The notes under the pieces: generated by a model | Told to the model about the DNA's origin: nothing | Database searches by the model: none | The model's input: only the letters and a program-made list of their open reading frames with translations | Program-made: the position numbers and the translations under genes | From: Lepiota brunneoincarnata | Lineage: Eukaryota; Basidiomycota; Agaricomycetes; Agaricales; Agaricaceae | Direction: 5' to 3' | Length of the DNA: 64,000 bases | NCBI GenBank assembly: GCA_023014365.1 | Contig: JAEBUN010000061.1 | Location: forward strand, 81,118-145,117 | Shown here: piece by piece, positions 11,422 through 24,633 of the stretch | Layout of the letters: each line of letters begins with the position of its first letter | How positions within the stretch are numbered: position 1 is the first letter of the stretch

Positions 11422-12255
11422 TCGAGTACCGCTACATGGAACCCTGCACCATCCACAAGTGCAGTGTGTAGTTCCGGACGTAACCGGCGTCCATTTTTTT
11501 TGTTTATGATGCGACTGCTATCGCACATTCCAACGTCGCTAACATCTCATCATCCCGGCTCTGTATCAAGACTAAGCATCCCATTCAAAGCTTGAGTTTG
11601 TTTGTGTTCCTATGGTTTCTGATGAATGGGGGTCAGAGCAAGGTACGAGCATTTGTCCTATGCTGAGATATCGCTGAAACTGGACGGCCAGACATGGTAA
11701 ACACGATTTCAATGATATGGTACATGCTATGATTGTGAACCATAATCTGAATACTAATGACAATCCCTATCCAGGTGGGAGGCACGGGATCCCAGACCAA
11801 GGTTCGCCCGTGAATTTTGTCCCGGGCCTGACACATATTCAAAGTGGTCCTGTAAATTATGCCCATATACGCTATCGGATGGTCGTGGACAAAGCGAGTG
11901 GTTCTGCGGACGACGAGAGTGCAAAGTGGATACTTCTAGAGGAATCATAGTCTCGATAAGCTTGCAGTTAACCTCCCAGATGTTGAGAATTAGACGTGAG
12001 CCCTGACAGACTATAAATACAATAGGGACAGCGTAATAGTAGAGCACCTACGCAGCTAGAAAACAATCTACTCCATTGACGTGGCTAATTGCCTCATTGT
12101 AGAGGCTCTGTAACTTGTGTGGCAACAGTAAGAAAGAATCGTAGGTAAGGGCAACCAGAGAGGCAACTACGAAGGATGAGTCCCCCCGATCTAACATGAC
12201 CGATTGCGTCTCACCATAGCCAAAGGCAATAATTGGGAGGTCCTTGAAAGATGCA
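11422..12255 (-). pseudogene. Remnants of a fourth ATL-membrane gene unit
   Basis: 11422-11470 retains the ATL start region (CGAGTACCGCTACATGG...CCATCCACAAGTGC). 11823-11945 matches the unit spacer. 12100-12255 read on the minus strand gives YGETQSVMLDRGDSSFVVASLVALTYDSFLLLP, the N-terminal exon of the membrane gene. The pieces are in the unit order but separated and incomplete. Confidence 0.6.
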
Positions 12256-12668
12256 ACAATTCAGAAGTTGTTTCAATTTCTAGAGTGAAATAAATATTGG
12301 CAAATATATTGTGGTGAGAAAAGGTGGGTGATAGATATCAATAGGTATGTGTGTATAATAAGAAAGGATATGAGACGACGGATATTCAAGCACTGGTTGC
12401 GCTTACGCTGAACCATGATCCCATCATATCTCTCATCTGATGATGATTGGAAGGACTTATGACGTGACATAACTGGCATCCGCTTCTCAAGATCTAATAT
12501 ACCCATTTTCACAGCCATGGGTCGTGGGATCGTTGCCCACATTGTCGTATATATCGATAGATATCTGTATATGATGACAAAGAGATAAGTACAGTATATG
12601 ACGACGGGTGTTCGCGTGTTCACACTGGCTACACCGGACCGTGATCCGAATACTTCTCGGATCGAAGA
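12256..12668. other. AT-rich spacer
   Basis: No gene of its own is supported. It lies just downstream of multi-span family copy 1 and includes short ATATCGATAGATATC palindrome-like sequence near 12548. Confidence 0.35.
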
Positions 12669-14633
12669 TCATCCAATCCGGAGCTCGAACCCACTTCCGC
12701 CGGCCCAGTGTTCTGATCGTGGGGGCTGATGATGAGATTGCGGGAGTGGAGGGTATGCCAGGGCCGTCTGTGGTAGTTGATTCTCGTCTGTTCTCATACC
12801 TGCACCCCATATTGCTTTGTGGATGGCTTGACGGTTGTCGGCGCAGGTGAGAACGAATGACATGAGAGACAGGATAGCAATGATTGTTGCAAAAATCTGT
12901 GAAATAAGCGTTATGACCTATCCGAACTCGAAGTGTGCATACACTCACCTGCCCGAATGACATGAAGGATGGAAAAGTCGGGTTTACGATGAGCATTGCG
13001 TTGACCCATGATATTGTTGGTTGTACAATAAAGAAAGTGAATCTGAACACCGGCATGGATCTAAAAATCCTTTTCCTAATCACAGTCATTATTTTATTAT
13101 TATTTGATGCCTGGAAATTGGGCTCACTCACCAGCGCAACAAGTGGTCTTCTAACACACTTTGAGTAGAAACGGGGTAAGGAGGAGAGGTATACAAGACC
13201 CAAATAATAAGCCAAATAACTTGAGGTATGCCTATCTCGAGCGGAATTGGGATGATCCTCAAGTCGATGATTGTGAGGCAATAGATCAGGACAATGAAAT
13301 ATGCCAGGCTGGTTCGCATGAGTAAGAAACCACTACACGACGAAGGAGAAGGCGGCTTACATTCTGAACCGTGATTCATTTCTATCACCCTGCGCCCGCA
13401 TAACCACCCAAGTCAAGTAGAAAAGAAGAACACGGACCGCGCTCAATGGTATGGGACCAACATAGTCGAGCACAGTACCGACTACACATGTGGATACTAG
13501 CAATATCCTTGGTAACCCCCGAATATGGATTAGGGCTACGGTCGCGAGGAGGAGAGTGACACCATCGAGAACGGCAGGGACAACAACGTTCAGTATAGCA
13601 ATGACATCTACCATTGATGGCAAGGCAGTTCTGGGACCTAGCGTGAACAAGTGATTGTTGGCGATTTGCATGGCGGATAAGAGGGCGCCCAGGTTGTGCG
13701 AGGCGGAAAATATAGGGCTACGATTCAAGGATGCCCGTGTCCAGATAAGAATATCGGAGGAATAGGCACTATAACACCATCAGCGGTTAAAAAAACAGCT
13801 CTCGTGTGTTGCAACACATACTCATCCTCGTATACTGAATTAATGCGTAGAAACCGTCGAATCGCATTTCTACAAGCAAAAGTGAACGTCAAGAACAACC
13901 CTGCTAAGCAGAACCTCCCGATGAACACAGCGGGCCAAAATAGCGCGATCGCTTGATCCTTGCCATAGGTCTTGGTGCAAGCAGGTTGATTAAACTCGAA
14001 CCAAGTAGGCGAAGAGAGAACCATGGATAACAGGATAAGCGACAAAACCAGACAGAGGCATGAGATGATTATTAAAAACCATCTTTCGACCCGACTTGTG
14101 ATTGCAGTAGCTATAGACGTTGGAAGACGTCCAAACCGGAATAAAGCCGCCACGCAAGTAGCCCAAAGATAGATGCTTGCAGGAGAAATGATGGCAACGA
14201 TAAGAAATATGGCGTCGTTCTTTGTGATGCCGAGTTTGAACAAGGAGATGAAACCGCATGTGATGAGAGAGATGAGGTTGGCGAGATATGCGTATGCCGC
14301 GAATCTGATTTGAACAGGGGTGAACAGAAGGGCGATGGCTTCCCGAACAAGTACATATCATTAATCTCTCTGTATTGTAGGCGTGCTGCTGTGTTCCGAG
14401 CTTACCGAAAATAGTGGCAGTGATGTACACTAAGGCAACCTTTCGTCAGATCTTGGTTTCAGGGGCAAGGAACCAGAATGACACCCACAAGATATCTGTT
14501 GGCCCAAACCTGTGACATCTGGGTTGGGACATGGGCCAAAATCGCAACTGTCGGGAGGCGGATTGAGGCAATAGATTTGAAACAACGTATCGTTGGATGC
14601 ACCGGTGAGGTTGATACGGTAGGGTGTATCCAT
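12669..14633 (-). pseudogene. Multi-span membrane protein family, copy 1
   Basis: An unrecognised gene family with four main copies here. The start ATG is at 14633 (MDTPYRINLTGASNDTLFQ), with a Cys-rich ectodomain piece NPPPDSCDFGPCPNPD. It is followed by hydrophobic exons: 14243-13800 with ITKNDAIFLIVAIISPAS and RWFLIIISCLCLVLS, 13728-13357 with VLLFYLTWVVMRAQ, 13281-12940 with FFIVQPTISW, and 12863-12669 ending at a stop. About eight to ten spans are likely. Relative to copy 3 one base is missing near 13765, between TADG and YSSDILIWTRA, which breaks the frame, so this copy is either a pseudogene or contains a sequencing error. The function is unknown. Confidence 0.6.
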
Positions 14634-15830
14634 TGTGTGGCGTTTTTGCAAAGTACCACTGATTATCTATCCTTGTTTAAATACCGCAGTGTGTCCGCCC
14701 TAAAAACGAGCGCTAATCAGTACCGGGGAACACGGCAAAATGCTAACTATATTCCATTATCTGAAGCGCCGCGCTGTCATTTCAAGCGCCTTTTATCGGT
14801 AAAAACACGCTTTCCTAAATACAGTAGGGACTTGTCAGATAAAAAAACGGAATCGTATCACAAACGACTCTGCCTTTGCCATAATTTAAACCCTAGATCA
14901 TGAGCTTGTGTGCTCGGGCATCGATATCACTCAGCTTGATATTCAAAAAGGAGCAGACTACCACCCTTTCACCGCTCCTCGTTGTCATGTTCACACTCGA
15001 AACCTAGTGCTAGATTCAGTGCAACAGTTTATATATGGGATATAGACTTGACTCGTGGTCAGACATGTATGTGGGCAGGGGCAGAACACTGGTGTTCTCC
15101 TGCATATTATCCCCCTCGGCGCCACAGGTCCAATAGCACATGGATGCCATCACGGAAAACCTCGGCGCTGGTCCCCACGATAAAGGATGCCAGAGCAGGA
15201 TTCCCTAGCTAATTGCACCGTTGAGCCAGGATCATCATCCAGACTTGCCGCCGAATCTCGAGCTATCACCTATCGGGCATCCAGCGAGGATGGTGGCCAA
15301 ATACAGACCTTGGTGGGAGACCTCCTGTCAAGATTTTTGGGGCATTGTCCGATGGGAAGCGAGGTAAGGGGTCCTGCCGTGTGTTCAATCAGCCACATGG
15401 GTTTCCAGCTGTGAGAGAGACTTCCAGAACCAGGCCTTGATCCGGACTATGTAAGCCGGCTGGCTTACTTCATTAAGTAGGTAGTATAAATAGTGCCGAG
15501 CTCATGTAAATAGGTAATTCCTCCCTTGGCCTTGAATACTATCTCAAGTGAATACATTGTCTCATCAAGCTCGTCATTTTCGTCATGCCTTATCTGCCTC
15601 ACCAGTCATCGGAGAATGTGTAACCGTATATTTGGGATGGATGTCAGGCGCTGTTATGATAGTCATGATGACCTTGTCCGTCTACATGTACAGAATCGGG
15701 GATGATTGTGACCCGCACTCATATGGTTATATCCGGTATTTGTGCATGGGAAAGGTGGGTCATAGAGGATGAAGCGATAGGTGCGGCTGGTAATAGGATG
15801 TACTGATGGGAAGCATTATTGTGATTATGT
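14634..15830. repeat. Spacer of the multi-span gene array (contains Helitron empty site)
   Basis: Spacer upstream of copy 1. Its parts recur at 32699-33199, 35380-35890 and 40733-41348, for example GGTCCTGCCGTGTGTTCAATC at 15369. Bases 15139-15187 match 17889-17941 and bases 15188-15400 match 32699 onwards, so the junction 15187/15188 is the unoccupied equivalent of the Helitron insertion site. No gene is supported in the spacer. Confidence 0.75.
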
Positions 15831-17888
15831 AAGCGGCAAAATCGAGTCCCCTGCCCTTCTTCCCCTCATTTCTTTCTTTTCAAAAAACGGTGTTACCGGT
15901 ACTTCTGAGTATTTTTCTGTGAATTTTGTCAATCATAGAATAAAATATCTTGGACACTGATTTTGAAGATTTGGATTTCAGAGGTCATCTTCCATTGTAT
16001 CTAGCTAACATTCTCTGAGGTTACTTTCACAGGAACTGACACTACAGTGTCGCAATTCGAGTCACAATCTCATCAAGTTTTGGATTACATAAGAGATGCA
16101 GAGACCTAGTGAGATGTACCTTAACCCTCACCGTCTCGGGGGGGAATAACAAAAAGCTAACACAGCTGAGACCAAGACAGTATCACTTCGGCTGCTAAAC
16201 CCATTTCGGGACCATTCCGGTACGTACGTGGCACCCCCGTGGACAGCTTGAAAGGAGAAAAGGAAAGGGGTCACTTATAAGCTAAACTGACAAGTAGTAT
16301 CCTACCGCCCAAAAACAGACAACCCTGTGGCTGTTACGATCACAGGGACTGATATGAATGGACTCTCAAACACGATACAGACTCCTCACGAGATCCGCCA
16401 GCAGCTAATTGTGGTCTAGTACCTATGCATTAAGGCATCTGACAGACAACAAATAGACGGGGTGAGAACCCAGCCAGGAGGTTTAATACCATTTGATAAG
16501 ATACATGCACACCGCTTCGCGCGCTCGACGTCCAAAAAGTAAACCCGTCAAGATTCTGTGTTTTCAATCTTGAAGTAATGTTAACCTCTAGAGCTCAAAA
16601 AGTTTCAGTTGAGGTTGAGGACACCCCTCATCTCTGAGCATCCACAGGAACTTGGCCTGCCGGCTACACATACTGAATGGAGGGAGAAGCGCGGAGTGGG
16701 GGTACTAACGGCATTGGTGGCACTGATAACTGCTCCCTTGGGCATAATGGAACGCTAGTCCACTACAGAAATCAGAAGCGTCCCTCACCCACTGTCAGAG
16801 ACTTGACGCGCTTAGTGGATATACTTGCAAGTGCCATGCGTCAGTTATCCTGGTTGTAAAAACTACACCCCCTCTACTTAGGAAGTGCTCTCTAGCTATT
16901 TCAACCGTTCAAGGACATTGGGGCTCAAGTCTGGAATGGCCAACATATAGTTAAAAACCTATGTAACGCACGCAGCAGGGCAGAAGTAGTTTTTAAACTC
17001 ACTGACAATCTCCACTCAGATCCTGAACAGTCTTCCTTTCAAACAAAAAGCAAACAAACAATTGTGGAGCATCAGGGAATGACAATTCAAGCAAAACAGA
17101 TAATCACTCTGAAAAAGAGGGTTGGAGCAATTTTAAGGGGATAGCACTCCATGTCGGATACAATTCAAGAAATCCATTTCTCTACCCCTCGATAACTTCA
17201 GTCCTGCAGACTCTCGTGAACAAATTGAGTCCTTGGACACGCAAACAACTGGTAAAGCCAGGTTCACCAGGTGCGTAAAATATGCTGGATTGGGTTTGGA
17301 CCCAGGCCAGCGTCTGTGTCCACTGATGACGACCAGCAAGAAAGTCGTGTCCCCATTTGGGATAAAATTCCAAGCAATCAATCAAATTGCGATTCCGGAT
17401 GATATGGTTCAGTGGTATATAAAGTCTTAGCTATTGAGAAAATGGGGAATTCCAAACGCAAAAAGCCCCAGCACTCTCTGACCTCTTCCAAAATCCCATT
17501 CATTCTACAGCGAGTCAGTGTGGAGCTTGTCTAATGGACGTTAATCAAAATTTCAAACCCATGGTATGACTGAACCTCATTTGTCCATTGATCTGTTGAT
17601 CGACACCAACAGTAGAGCAGCAAGGTAATAAAGATACCAGCAGCATCGGGAAAAGCTTTATGGGAGGCAAAACAAAAACAGAAAGCTCGGCAAAAACGAA
17701 GGTTGTGGGAAAAAAAAAAGAAAGAAGGGGCAAGCATGACACCACATCCAAGAAGGATTGAATTTATGGACTGGGAGGAACAACAAGAAAAGCTAAAATA
17801 CAGAAAGACATACAAAAACAAGAAGAAGGCATCTGGATCATAGTAGGAAACATAGGAATAAGACTGCTCACCTCAATAGCTTGTAATA
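15831..17888. other. Unassigned 2 kb between repeat spacers
   Basis: Homology to the other array spacers stops at about 15830 and resumes at 17889, so this stretch looks like inserted or locally unique DNA. No domain is recognised. A short Lys/Arg-rich plus-strand piece (17640-17840, with EKLKYRKTYKNKKK) lies near the right end but has no partner. No terminal repeats were found by eye. Confidence 0.35.
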
Positions 17889-18381
17889 AGCACATGGAAG
17901 CCATCACGGAAAACATTGGCGCTGGTCCCCACAATAAAGGATCTATAAAGAATGGCAGGCCGCCTTAAGTGGAGCCCGTTTGTACGATTTGTAAGCTTAG
18001 TCAGAATTAGTCAGGATTAGTCAGAATTGGTCAGCTTCCTATAATTATGTCAGCATTTCTCATTGGCCGAACCACAGCAATGGTACATCAAAAATTAGAT
18101 AATCTTCCAAAAGCGTCGTGATGTACACCCTTCCCTAGGGGATGTCAATTAGTGGACACCAACTTTCACGCCTCACGTCCAAAATGACATAATAGACCCA
18201 AAGAAGCCGAAATTCCTTACATGTGAGGGAGAGTGAAACTCGAACTCACAGGGTCATTGCTATATTGTGATACATCAGTGATACATCATTACTTTTGTGA
18301 TTGGCTCACTACAAGGGTCAGGGGCATCATTATTATTGTGATACTGTGGTGGTTGGCTTGCGACGGGATCACTAACATCAT

Positions 18382-18501
18382 TACTGTTGTGATTGACTTA
18401 CTATCCGGTCACAAACATCACTACTGTTGTGATTGACTCATTATCCCATCACAAACATCACTACTGTTGTGATTGACTCATTATCCCATCACAAACATTA
18501 G
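18382..18501 (+). repeat. 40-bp minisatellite, three copies
   Basis: Units start at 18382, 18422 and 18462 and read ACTGTTGTGATTGACT followed by a variable middle and CACAAACAT. The last two are identical over most of their length. Looser GTGAT/CATCA repeats continue to about 18640. It lies in the left non-coding end of the Helitron. Confidence 0.85.
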
Positions 18502-21500
18502 TATAGTGGTGATTCATTAGTGATTGGCTTACTCTTGAGTCATATATATCACTATTGGGTATTACTGGGGCCATAACAAACATCACAACTGTGATATATC
18601 ACTGAATCAGTGATTGACCTACAACTGGGGGATATACATCATACTACTACTACCAAAGTGTGATATACCAACTTGCTAAAGCCCATACTCATACTGTGAG
18701 TTGGACTTTCATCATTGTGACTATATGGTTAGCTAATGAAAAAAACAGTGTGATTTTGGAGTGCATTTGTCAAACTCTAAAACTAAAGAGTTGATTAACA
18801 AACATGTTAGTCATATGCTAGCATATCTATTGTTTTAGTTTTTGACTTGATGTGATTTATAGGAATCCTCTTTCACCACCCACTACTCCTGAACAATTAC
18901 GCCAATCAACCCGGTCAGCAGACCGGTTAGGACGGTTGGAAATGACAGATCCTGATGAGCGCCATAACCGAAATCGAGGGTTATTTGCTATTCCTTCCCA
19001 ACCCAATTTTGGGGATACAGTTCCTGTACCTGTTGGTGTATTTGATGAGCATCCAGCATCTGTTCAGACTCTACAATCAGCATTTGTAATGAATGCAGAT
19101 ATGGGTAGAGGTAGTAGAGTAGCACCATCTATGGTAGCAGGTCCTTCCAATATTGCAGGGCCTTCAACATCTACTGCTGGCCCATCTAATGCTCATGTTC
19201 AATTATCTGCCATACCTGAAACTCCTGTGCCAGAGGGGTATGATCAACCTGTGATGCATCCTATTCCCAGAAATGTACCTCCTATACCTTCATATGCAAG
19301 GGGTAGAGGTAGAGGAAGGGGAAGAGGAAGAGGAAGCAGTAGAGCTGCACAACCACTGAGACCACAGCATAATATCTCAGGTGTTCAGGCTAATCCTGCT
19401 TTCAATAATTTGCACAGGGGGCATATAGCACATATAACCCATGATCAAGATAGGCCAAGGATAGCACAGCTTGAGCAGGAACTGAGGGGAAGAGAAAGAA
19501 TACAACAGCAAAGGGTTGCTCAACTAGAAGAAGAACAAAGGGTTGCTCAAAGAGCAAGAGAGCAGAGGATTGCTCAGTTGGAGCAGGAACAGAGACATGC
19601 TCAACTGGAGCAAGAGCAAAGACTTGCTCAACTAGAGCAAGTACTTACACAAAGGGTGGAACAGGATATACAGGATCAGGCAGATAGGGATGCAGAAATG
19701 CAGGGGATTATTTTGGATAGATTTCTCCAAGAGCTGAGAGATGAGCAACAAGCTGAACTTCAGCAGGAGGATAATCTGGGCATTCAGAATGAAGTTGATG
19801 AGCTTGATAACCAGGCTAGGATAAATCTTGAGCAATTTCAAGTCCAAGAGCAGGGAAATGATCATGAGGTTCTAATTAATGAACCTCAAAATATTAGGGC
19901 TGAGAATAGGGCTGAGAATAATGCAGAGCACAGAAATCCTGCTCAGGGCCATAGAAATCGTAGAAATCGTAGAAATCATGCTCAGGATCAGAATCCTATT
20001 CCTCTAGGACGCCGTCCATATCAAGAACCCATTGAACCACATTTCTTGGGTCATATGAACATTCAATGTTCATATTGTCAAGCTCTTCACTTTGACTCTG
20101 AAAAACTTACAGCATCAACCAGAGATAACATCAAGTTTGGTGTTTGTTGCCTTCAAGGACAAGTCCAATTACCTGCATACAGGGAAATGCATCCTGCTCT
20201 GAGACAACACATGTGTGGTATTAGTCCCCAATCTGATTCATTCAGAGGGAACATCAGACGATATAATGCTGCCTTTGCATTTACATCACTTGGAACTAAG
20301 ATTGATGAATCAATTACACGAGCTTCAGGTCCTTACTGCTTTAAAATAAGTGGTGAACTTCACCACCTCTCAGGTGCTCTCTTGCCAGCTGAAGGCCAAT
20401 CTCCAGTATATGCACAGATCTACATTTATGATTCTCAACAACAAGCAGATATCAGAGCCCAAAATAATCAAGGGTTTTGTGATCGTGCTGTACTTGCTGA
20501 GCTTGGAGATATGTTGTCTCAAGTACATCCCTATATCAATCTGTATAAAAGTGCATTTGATATTATGCAGCAACAACCTGAGAATAGGCAACCAGTAGTA
20601 TTTGTCAAGCTACATGCTGATAGATCACGGGACCAAAGAAGATACAATCTTCCTGCAGGTGATGATATTGCAGCAGTAATTCCTGGCAGTGGATTGGAAG
20701 AACGCTCTGATCATAGAGATATTATATTACGTCTGAGTGGTGGTGGACTTCGGAGAATCAGTCACCTCCATCCTTCCTACTCTTCCTTACATTATGTGTT
20801 ACTCTTTCCACATGGTGAAGATGGATGGCATACTGCAATTAGATCACATCCTGGACTAACAGGCAATACCAGATCAAAATTTGTGACTCAACGATCATAT
20901 TATGCCTATCGATTTCATGTACGATCTGATCCTCAGCCTCCACTATTTTGGGGTGGTAAACTCTTCCAACAATATGTTGTTGATGCTTGGGCCTCAGTTG
21001 AACAGAGTAATCTCAATTGGGTTAGAACTCATCAGAAACAAATTAGAGCTGATGTTTATCAAGGCCTTCAAGATATTGCTATTGGTGACCGAGATGAAAA
21101 CCTAAATCTCCAAAATCATGGCAGAAGAATAATCTTACCTTCAACACATATTGGAAGTGATCGTCATATGAATCAGTTATTCCAGGATTCTATGGCTATT
21201 TGCAGAACTTTTCGGAAGCCTGATATCTTCTTGACTATGACTGCCAATCCAAACTGGCCTGAAATTCAGGAAGCTTTGTTTAGAGACTCAAGTGATAATC
21301 AGAAGCCTCAGACAGTAACAGACCGACCTGATATTGTTGCTAGAGTTTTTGAACAGAAGAAAGAAGCTCTTCTGAAGGAAATTAAACAAGGTCTCTTTGG
21401 AAAAGCAGTTGCAATGGTCCATACCATAGAGTTCCAGAAGAGAGGATTACCACACATGCACCTGTTAATATTCCTGGATCCTGCTGACAAGATCCGGGAT

Positions 21501-23930
21501 GCTGCACATGTTGATTCTATTGTGTCTGCTGTGATACCAGATCCAGTTAATGAACCTGAGCTATACAATGTAGTTACTACCATGATGTTACATGGTCCCT
21601 GTGGAAATGACCACCCAAATGCCAAGTGTATGGTAAATGGGAGATGTAGCAAGAAGTATCCAAAAGAGTTCAATCCTGCCACACTATATGGGGAAGATGG
21701 CTATCCCAAGTATGCTAGACCTGATAATGGCTGTACTTTTGTTAAAGGTGGTTTTACATATGATAACCAATGGGTTGTACCTTATAATGCATATCTTAGC
21801 TCAAAGTATCGATGCCACATTAATGTGGAGATCTGTGCTTCAGTTGAGGCTGTCAAGTACATTCACAAATATATCTACAAAGGTCATGATCGAGCTACTC
21901 TAGAGCTTTCAACCAATCAGGATCAGCAGCGGGATGAAATCAAAGAGTATCTTGATGCTCGCTATATTTCTCCAATTGAAGCATGTTGGCATATATTTGA
22001 ATTCTCTATGCATGCGGAATCACCAACAGTCTATCGCTTGCCAGTCCACTTGCCTAATCAACAGTTGATCTACTATAATGAGGATGATCATGTAGAAGCA
22101 GTTCTTGCTAGAGACAACCTGGACAAAACTATACTCACAGCTTGGTTTGAAGCCAATCGGAATTATCCTGATGCACATAACACACTATATCAGGACTTTC
22201 CAAGAGCTTGGGTATACAAAAAGGGAAATAAACAGTGGTCTCCAAGGCAACGGGGTGATCCTGCAATTGGAAGGATGTATTTTGCATCTCCAGTACAGGG
22301 TGAAAGATTTTACCTCAGACTTCTGTTGACTTCTGTCCCAGGTGCAACATCATTTGAATATTTACGCACCTTTGATGGAGTTGTCTATAATACATTTAGA
22401 GAGGCATGTTTGGCAAGAGGACTTCTAGAAAACGATAGAGAGTGGATCCAGTGCTTGGATGAGGCCAGTCATATGCAGACTGGATCTGCATTGCATGCAT
22501 TGTTTGCAGTTATTTTACAAAACTGCAATCCATCTTCACCAGAGGCACTCTGGGATCGGTTCAAGCACTCTATATGTGATGATCTTGCAAGGAGGCTAGA
22601 ACAGATTCCCCATTACCAGGGTCGGGTATTTACACCTGAGCAAAGATATGACTATGGTTTACATCTTCTTGATAAAATCCTGATGAGCTCAGGGAAAACT
22701 CTTAAAGACTTCCCACCTATGCCCCTATCACAGGGTCCTGGAGCTGGTGAAATTTGGGATGATATTCCTATCAACTTTATCTTAGCTGAACAACTCAACT
22801 ACAATCGTGCTGAGCTGGAAGCTATGGTTGTAAGGAACACCCAGCTCTTTAATCAAGAACAAGCCAATGTCTATAATGCTGCTATTCAATCTGTGGATAA
22901 CAACCTGGGACAAATATTTTTTATTCACAGTGCAGGTGGATGTGGAAAAACATTTGTATGCAATACTCTTGCTGCTGCAGTCAGATCTAGGGGTCATATT
23001 GCACTATGCGTTGCATCTTCTGGAATTGCTGCTCTATTACTTGAGGGAGGCAGAACTGCTCATTCCAGGTTTAAAATTCCAATACCTGCAGATGAAACTT
23101 CTGTATCTCCAATTACACGTACATCTCATATGTTCCCAGTATTGCAGCAGACAAAGATCATTATCTGGGATGAAGTTCCAATGCAACATAGCCATGGAAT
23201 TCATGCTGTTGATCGCTGCTTACAAGACTTATTCCGGACAAACTTACCCTTTGGTGGAATTACAGTTGTCTTTGGTGGTGACTTCCGTCAGACATTGCCA
23301 GTAGTTCCACGAGGCTTGAGGCAAGAAATTATTGGTGCTTCTATCATTCGTAGTCCACTCTGGAATAATGTCACAATATATTACTTGCGGCAGAACATGA
23401 GATTAGACAACACTCCAGAAAGAGAGCAACATGCTGCATGGCTGCTCAGGATAGGTGCAGGAAACACCCTGGATAATGCTGAGACTGTTGAAATCCCTGC
23501 TGAAATGTGTTGCCCTGAGAACTCTATAGAAAGCCTTATTGATTCCACTTATCCTCAAATTGGACAGGGCAACAAGCCTGACCAGTACTTCTTAGACAGA
23601 ACAATTCTGTCTTCAAGGAATGATGAGGTGGATGATATCAATGAAACCATTCTTGATAAATTTCCAGGAGAGACTCATATACTCATGAGTGCAGACTCAG
23701 TACAACTGGAAAACCCAACCTTGAATGACTACCAACCATATCCAGCAGAGTACCTTCAATCACTTCGAGCAAGTGGACTACCACTTGCAAGGTTAGCTCT
23801 GAAGGTTGGGTCTCCTGTGATGCTTCTAAGAAACCTGGATGCATCAAAAGGACTTTGCAATGGGACAAGAATGGTTGTAATGGCTATTAGGAGAAGGGTA
23901 ATACAGTGCAAAGTTATAACTGGAGATGCC

Positions 23931-23935
23931 AAATA
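23931..23935 (+). repeat. Target-site duplication, left copy (AAATA)
   Basis: The five bases before the 5' LTR are repeated at 32177-32181 after the 3' LTR, as expected for integrase-mediated insertion. Confidence 0.93.
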
Positions 23936-24633
23936 TGTTATGAACAGTCCAGACCGGGAGGAACAAGAATTACTGTTCGACTTTACAAGATGGGTACAGG
24001 AGACTACAGACCAACTACGGGCACAAGAATACGAAGACGAGGAAGGGGAATACTACACCGCCATGCAGGACTTGGCGAGAGAAGCAGGAATGGAGATAAC
24101 CTTGGAGGATATATTGGAATACCCCGAGGACGAGGAAGATAACCATGGATCAACCGATCCAACCTCCGATGCGGATGGAAGCACCGAGAGAACGGAGAGC
24201 GAGAATGGAGAAGACTCCATGGAGATACAATCGGGAGAAGGAGATTATGAGTCAGAGGAAAGCGATGGAACATCGCACAGCAGTAGCGAGAGTACTGACT
24301 CATTGTAATATAAATAACGCTAGGATGCCATCAGCCAGGATGTGCATCATGGTCAGGACTGCGCACGACCAGTAGAACAGCCAAGTAACCTATAACGAGT
24401 ATATAGCATCTCATAGGTATATAAGGCCTGTACAAGTAGAGATTAAAGCCTCAAGCTTTAATCTTGTTAACAGCGGTCGTTTACCTCTCTGCCTTAACTT
24501 GGCGTCTTCCCTCGTTATCTCATTGAGCACGATCCACTAAGCTCTATAAGGCCAACCGTCTCGGACACCTTGTAGAGTGATTGAAGGCCGTCTCCAGTTA
24601 TCTTCGGATACAGAAGGAGCACGGATCATAACA
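23936..24633 (+). repeat. 5' LTR, 698 bp
   Basis: Begins TGTTATGAAC and ends ATCATAACA. It matches the 3' LTR over its whole length except A at 24529 against G at 32072. The U3 part (23936-24308) is itself open in one frame and encodes an acidic peptide, here fused in frame to the interrupted Helitron protein. Confidence 0.97.
24418..24464 (+). promoter_or_regulatory. LTR core promoter and predicted RNA start
   Basis: TATATAA lies at 24418-24424. About 30-35 nt downstream, at 24453, begins AAGCTTTAATCT, which is perfectly complementary to the putative primer-binding site just after the LTR. This position suits a transcription start, so the R region probably begins here. A 10-bp hairpin (24440-24449 with 24455-24464) overlaps it. 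The start site is inferred from spacing and complementarity. Confidence 0.6.

Larger units (their letters stand above)
213..12255 (-). repeat. Tandem array of ATL + membrane-gene units
   Basis: Four units on the minus strand, each an ATL gene or relic beside a DUF6533-like gene or relic: 213-1300, 6643-8994, 9408-11151 and 11422-12255. The first and second are separated by unassigned DNA and the 2551-6662 block. One complete ATL gene and at most one complete membrane gene remain. Confidence 0.7.

Noticed and set aside
18382..18501. Regular 40-bp repeats that could suggest a CRISPR array
   Set aside because: There are no unique spacers, the units are contiguous, and the host is a eukaryote; it is a minisatellite in a Helitron end.
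24004..24303. An antisense 99-residue frame in the LTR (also 31547-31846)
   Set aside because: It mirrors the acidic sense frame, starts at a weak codon and has no features; duplicated only because the LTR is.
18852..24308. A single 1,818-residue open frame covering the Helitron transposase and an acidic tail
   Set aside because: The last ~124 residues are LTR sequence joined by the retrotransposon insertion; it is an accidental chimera, and the codon at 18852 is GTG.
24440..24464. Hairpin in the LTR as a transcription terminator
   Set aside because: Its position just after the TATA box and its complementarity to the primer site fit a 5' RNA role better.
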